DNA from: Nematopogon swammerdamellus
Lineage: Eukaryota > Arthropoda > Insecta > Lepidoptera > Adelidae
Assembly (NCBI GenBank): GCA_946902875.1
Contig: OX336344.1
Span: forward strand, 20,171,791-20,235,790
Direction: 5' to 3'
DNA: 64,000 nucleotides
The notes under the pieces are model-generated. The model worked only from the letters and a program-made list of their open reading frames with translations. It was not told the origin of the DNA and made no database searches. Made by a program: the position numbers and the translations under genes. Numbering within the stretch: the first letter of the stretch is position 1; every line of letters begins with the position of its first letter. Shown here in pieces: positions 60,594 through 64,000 of the stretch.

Positions 60594-60923
60594 GTACCGT
60601 ATGGGGCCGGTACTTTAAAAGAATAGCCCCACTGCATCTCTCCCCGTGCATGTCGTAAAAGGCGACTAAGGGATATGACTCCCTTCTTATATTACTAGGT
60701 GGTAGGGTTTAACCCGCCCGGTTTGGTACCACCGCACTGAATGAAAGGTCGGTCGAAACGGCTATGTAAATAGTTTGTGTTTTCCGTCCAGTTCAGTGTA
60801 GCCGGCACGACCGAAGGGACCCAGCTGACGTGGCACCAAGTTCACCCGGTGTTATGGGCTGACATCACGGATGTTGTAGGTGATGTAGCCAACCGTGTCA
60901 GTTTCCATAAAAAAAAAAAAAAA
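60594..60923 (+). mobile_element. Chimeric SINE (B head, SINE-A body), plus strand
   Basis: GTACCGTATGGGGCCGGTAC to GGCGACTAAGGGATATGAC, then CCCTTCTTATATTACTAGG, body, tail and A17. The clearest chimeric copy. Confidence 0.9.
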
Positions 60924-61107
60924 ATTCTACCGAATAAAATTTCTCGACTATAGGTTTTCCTAAGTGAATTCGTCTTTAGTGACACAAACAGTGGCGGCGC
61001 TAGGCGTCGGCGACATCGGTGACCGCCGACAGCCTCGCGCCTGGAGGGGGCCTCGCAAAAATTCGTTTACCCTTGCTGACTCCCTTTGGGATCGCGCGAT
61101 CCCAAAA

Positions 61108-62012
61108 AAAACCGGCCAAGTGCGAGTCGAACTTGCGCACCGAGGGTCCCGTATCGCCATGTCACGGCTAGCGCTACTCACGTGGCGTGATGGCGTGTTA
61201 TGAAATGCTTCATATTAGTTAGTGTCATGCTTCATAATGTATTCGGTAGATGGCGCGCGCGCATACACCTTTTGGTTTCTTCTATGGGAACCCCGTGATT
61301 TTTTTACTTTTTCTTATTTTTATTATTTGTTGTTATATTGGCCATAATAACGGACGGACGGACGGACGGACGGACGGACGGACGGGCGGGCGGGCGGGCG
61401 GGCGGGCGGGCGGGCGGGCGGGCGGGCGGGCGGGCGGGCGGGCGGGCGGGCGGGCGGGCGGGCGGGCGGGCGGGCGGGCGGGCGGGCGGGCGGGCGGGCG
61501 GGCGGGCGGGCGGGCGGGCGGGCGGGCGGGCGGGCGGGCGGGCGGGCGGGCGGGCGGGCGGGCGGGCGGGCGGGCGGGCGGGCGGGCGGGCGGGCGGGCG
61601 GGCGGGCGGGCGGGCGGGCGGGCGGGCGGGCGGGCGGGCGGGCGGGCGGGCGGACGGACGGACGGACGGACGGACGGACGGACGGACGGACGGACGGACG
61701 GACGGACGGACGGACGGACGGACGGACGGACGGACGGACGGACGGACGGACGGACGGACGGACGGACGGACGGACGGACGGACGGACGGACGGACGGACG
61801 GACGGACGGACGGACGGACGGACGGACGGACGGACGGACGGACGGACGGACGGACGGACGGACGGACGGACGGACGGACGGACGGACGGACGGACGGACG
61901 GACGGACGGACGGACGGACGGACGGACGGACGGACGGACGGACGGACGGACGGACGGACGGACGGACGGACGGACGGACGGACGGACGGACGGACGGACG
62001 GACGGACGGACG

Positions 62013-62051
<39 letters not shown>

Positions 62052-62085
62052 GGACAGACCGTACCGGATACGGAACCCTAATTAT
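61108..62085 (-). repeat. Family C repeat with expanded tetranucleotide array
   Basis: AACCGGCCAAGTGCGAGTCG at 61112, GGTAGATGGCGCGCGCGC, GGCCATAATAAC, the array, then CCGGATACGGAACCC. The block AGAATA..AACCGTAATAGG normally present between ATAATAAC and the microsatellite is missing. Confidence 0.85.
61351..62051 (+). repeat. Tetranucleotide array (CGGA)8 (CGGG)~67 (CGGA)~92 (CAGA)~8
   Basis: About 700 bp of four-base units in four homogeneous blocks. Long open frames on both strands (GGRA, DGRT or RPSV repeats) arise because a four-base unit without stop codons is open in every frame; they are not genes. Confidence 0.95.
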
Positions 62086-62671
62086 CATCAAAGTATGGTC
62101 GCACACTTTGGGCTATTGCTTGTTGGGATATTTATTTATTTTAATTTGTGATTATACTATTATACCTATTTTTTGATAACTATTTTTTGCTTAAAACTTA
62201 AATGACGAATCTAAGTGTATCTTGTGTACCTACAGATGATAAAGAAATAAATAAATAAATAAAAATAAAAATTGTTCGTGTTATTTTTTTTAAACATTGA
62301 TTAGCAATAAAACTCATGTATGAGTACATCAGTCTCATTCTATTGATCGTTTTCTTTCTGATGGGAAAATGATAGAGTCCTCGCAAAGCTGACGTCTACA
62401 ATTTGTCTAGCACCGCCACTGGACACAAATTCAAAATATCTGTCTCCTTATCTCGTCTCGTTTACGTTTTATCTATGAAAATATAATCTTTCAGAACCTA
62501 AACGTCTAGATGAGAGACCTACCGCTCGAAAGCTGAGTTCGATGCATTTGAAGTCTGCTCTCGGAAGATTGTGTTTGTCGAGCAGAAATACTGCGGAATT
62601 ATGTAAGTCCTTACTACATAAATTTTATCTTTTTTATTATTGTTTTTTTGTCTGTTCTTTATTCTTTATTC
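62086..62671. other. Unassigned non-coding
   Basis: Nothing recognised. Confidence 0.4.
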
Positions 62672-62959
62672 ATCATTCGTACGTATCGTGTGGGGCCGGT
62701 ACTTAAATATAATAGCACCACTGTATCTCTCCCCGTGCATGTCGTAAAAGGCGACTAAGGGATAATGACACGATGCTGTGCTAAAGGCGACACGTTAGAC
62801 ACCTCTGGGTGGGTCTTCATGTCTTACTTGCTGCCTGTCCGAATACTTTGCTAAACATCAGTGTTGTGCTGTAATTTACAAGAGTACTTACAGCGTAACA
62901 CAGATTACTCTGCTTACACCGATTGTCGGGATACAGCGGGCGGTATGGTATCATTCGTA
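62672..62959 (+). mobile_element. Family B retroposon with 10-bp TSD
   Basis: ATCATTCGTA at 62672-62681 and 62950-62959 flanks B sequence from CGTATCGTGTGGGGCCGG to GGATACAGCGGGCGGTATGG. Confirms B as a retroposed unit with these ends. Confidence 0.85.
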
Positions 62960-63035
62960 TGGTAGTACACTACGCTTGAATTTTTCTTATCATTTTATTT
63001 TTACAATACGGTTCCATTATAATTATAAAGAAGAG

Positions 63036-63136
63036 CCGGCAAGAAACTTCGTAGGGGAAACCCCTACGAAGTTTATTGCCGGATTGACAACGTATTGTAA
63101 CCAAATACGAAACGTATTTGGTTACAATACGTTGTC
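63036..63136. repeat. Two adjacent near-perfect hairpins with AAA loops
   Basis: Hairpin 1, 63036-63082: 22-bp arms (one mismatch) around AAA. Hairpin 2, 63086-63136: perfect 24-bp arms around AAA. The first arm of hairpin 1 matches the reverse of the Jockey-like 3' UTR motif at 42000 and 26220. Confidence 0.9.
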
Positions 63137-64000
63137 ACTAACTACACAATAGACACCACTTACATTGTGAAACTACAATTTGAGAGCTGGAATAACAGCT
63201 ATAGTTCAAACATATTAATTCTGACCACATAAAATCAAAAGTGAAATAAAAACAATAAAAAAATAAGATCAGGCTTTTGTCAGAATTTTTTTATACTTAG
63301 ATATCGTCTCAAATCAGTTAGTGATTTTTATACCTCATTGTAGTACCTACAATGTCAAAATAATTAAATAAATTTGATACATTTTTTATTTTTTTTATAC
63401 CAAACTTGTAAATGTAATATAACTGTAATATGCTTTTAATAACGTGTAACAACCAACGGATGATACTGCCGAAATGTAAATACATACAAGTACTTTTATT
63501 TTATTTTCATTTTTCACACTCACGTTTTTGCTACTACCTAATTACATTTCACTATAGTAATCAACTCTGAAACATCCAAAAGTTGGCTGGAAGAAAATCT
63601 TTGGGATAAGTCGACATGAAATATTTCAAAAATAATTTCATTTCACAAATTTCACAATCTTTCGCTTATACGCGTACCTACAAATATTTTGGCTATATTG
63701 AATTGGCGCACTTATCTCTCTACGAATTTGCTACTAAATTCTTATCTCCGCATTGAGCCCTCACCACGCACGGGCCATCCCACACACGGGCCATCCCACA
63801 CACACATACATACATAATACGACAGATCAGAAATGTGGGTAGATTGGCCATCGAGAGCGCTTTGTGCGGGAATATGGTATCGACAAAATTCTTCCCAATA
63901 CAGAAACAGCGCAGAGGTCAAATACGTATATTCAAAAAGGGAACAATAAAACGCATCATTGACGATGAAGATAATATAATGTATATCTTATGTTGAGTAC
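63137..64000. other. Unassigned AT-rich end of window
   Basis: Short (ACAC/ACAT) stretch near 63780-63815; a duplicated CACGGGCCATCCCACACA occurs at about 63767-63800. No gene recognised. Confidence 0.4.

Noticed and set aside
61250..62176. Very long open frames on both strands (about 250-308 codons)
   Set aside because: They run through four-base tandem repeats without stop codons, so every frame is open; the peptides are pure GGRA, DGRT or RPSV repeats.
63036..63136. MicroRNA precursors
   Set aside because: Arms are almost fully paired with three-base loops and derive in part from a retrotransposon UTR; precursor hairpins normally have bulges and larger loops.

Overview
The window looks like nuclear DNA of a lepidopteran insect (moth or butterfly). 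It is AT-rich, its one clear host gene has nine GT-AG exons, and most of the rest is made of short interspersed families of the kind common in Lepidoptera: CTGT/CAGA-bearing repeats ending in CTTGGCCGG, (ACAT)n-linked repeats with the GTCGTAAAAGGCGACTAAGG core, and AACCGACTTC/GGAGGAGG repeats. Species cannot be told from sequence reading alone. No tRNA, rRNA, CRISPR or bacterial-type operon was found.

The only securely read host gene lies on the minus strand from 44821 down to 29818. It encodes a 570-residue major-facilitator transporter of the SLC46 / proton-coupled folate transporter type. I rebuilt nine coding exons; all eight introns are GT-AG, all phases agree, and the coding length of 1713 bases is divisible by three. 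Its introns, including a 6.5-kb first intron, are full of transposon debris, a TAGAATAGAG-type minisatellite and two foldback elements. A second, much weaker minus-strand gene is suggested by a promoter-like non-coding exon (about 22831-23090), a start-codon exon (20338-20403) and a phase-compatible lysine/glutamate-rich exon (14841-14907); its product is not recognised and the rest would lie to the left.

Layout: 1-9.8 kb, mixed repeats with several foldbacks; 9.8-11.6 kb, a repeat-poor stretch with promoter-like sequence; 11.6-29.6 kb, repeats plus a piggyBac-type non-autonomous element (TTAA), interleaved inverted repeats and a 5'-truncated RNase H-bearing non-LTR retrotransposon nested in another repeat; 29.8-44.8 kb, the SLC46-like gene; 45-64 kb, repeats only, with a 1.2-kb palindromic minisatellite, a long-TIR element, a hAT-type non-autonomous element with 8-bp TSD, tandem perfect hairpins and a 700-bp tetranucleotide array.

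The most interesting pattern is a modular SINE network. About 25 copies share one body and tail (labelled SINE-A). Full-length copies carry a head that combines a 5S rRNA core with flanking tRNA-like A- and B-box sequences. Four copies replace that head, at the same junction, with the 5' end of a different retroposon (family B). A related SINE (family F) has an ordinary tRNA-like head, a recognisably similar body and a different tail. Family letters A-L are labels used only in this report; strand for a repeat means the orientation in which I describe its consensus.
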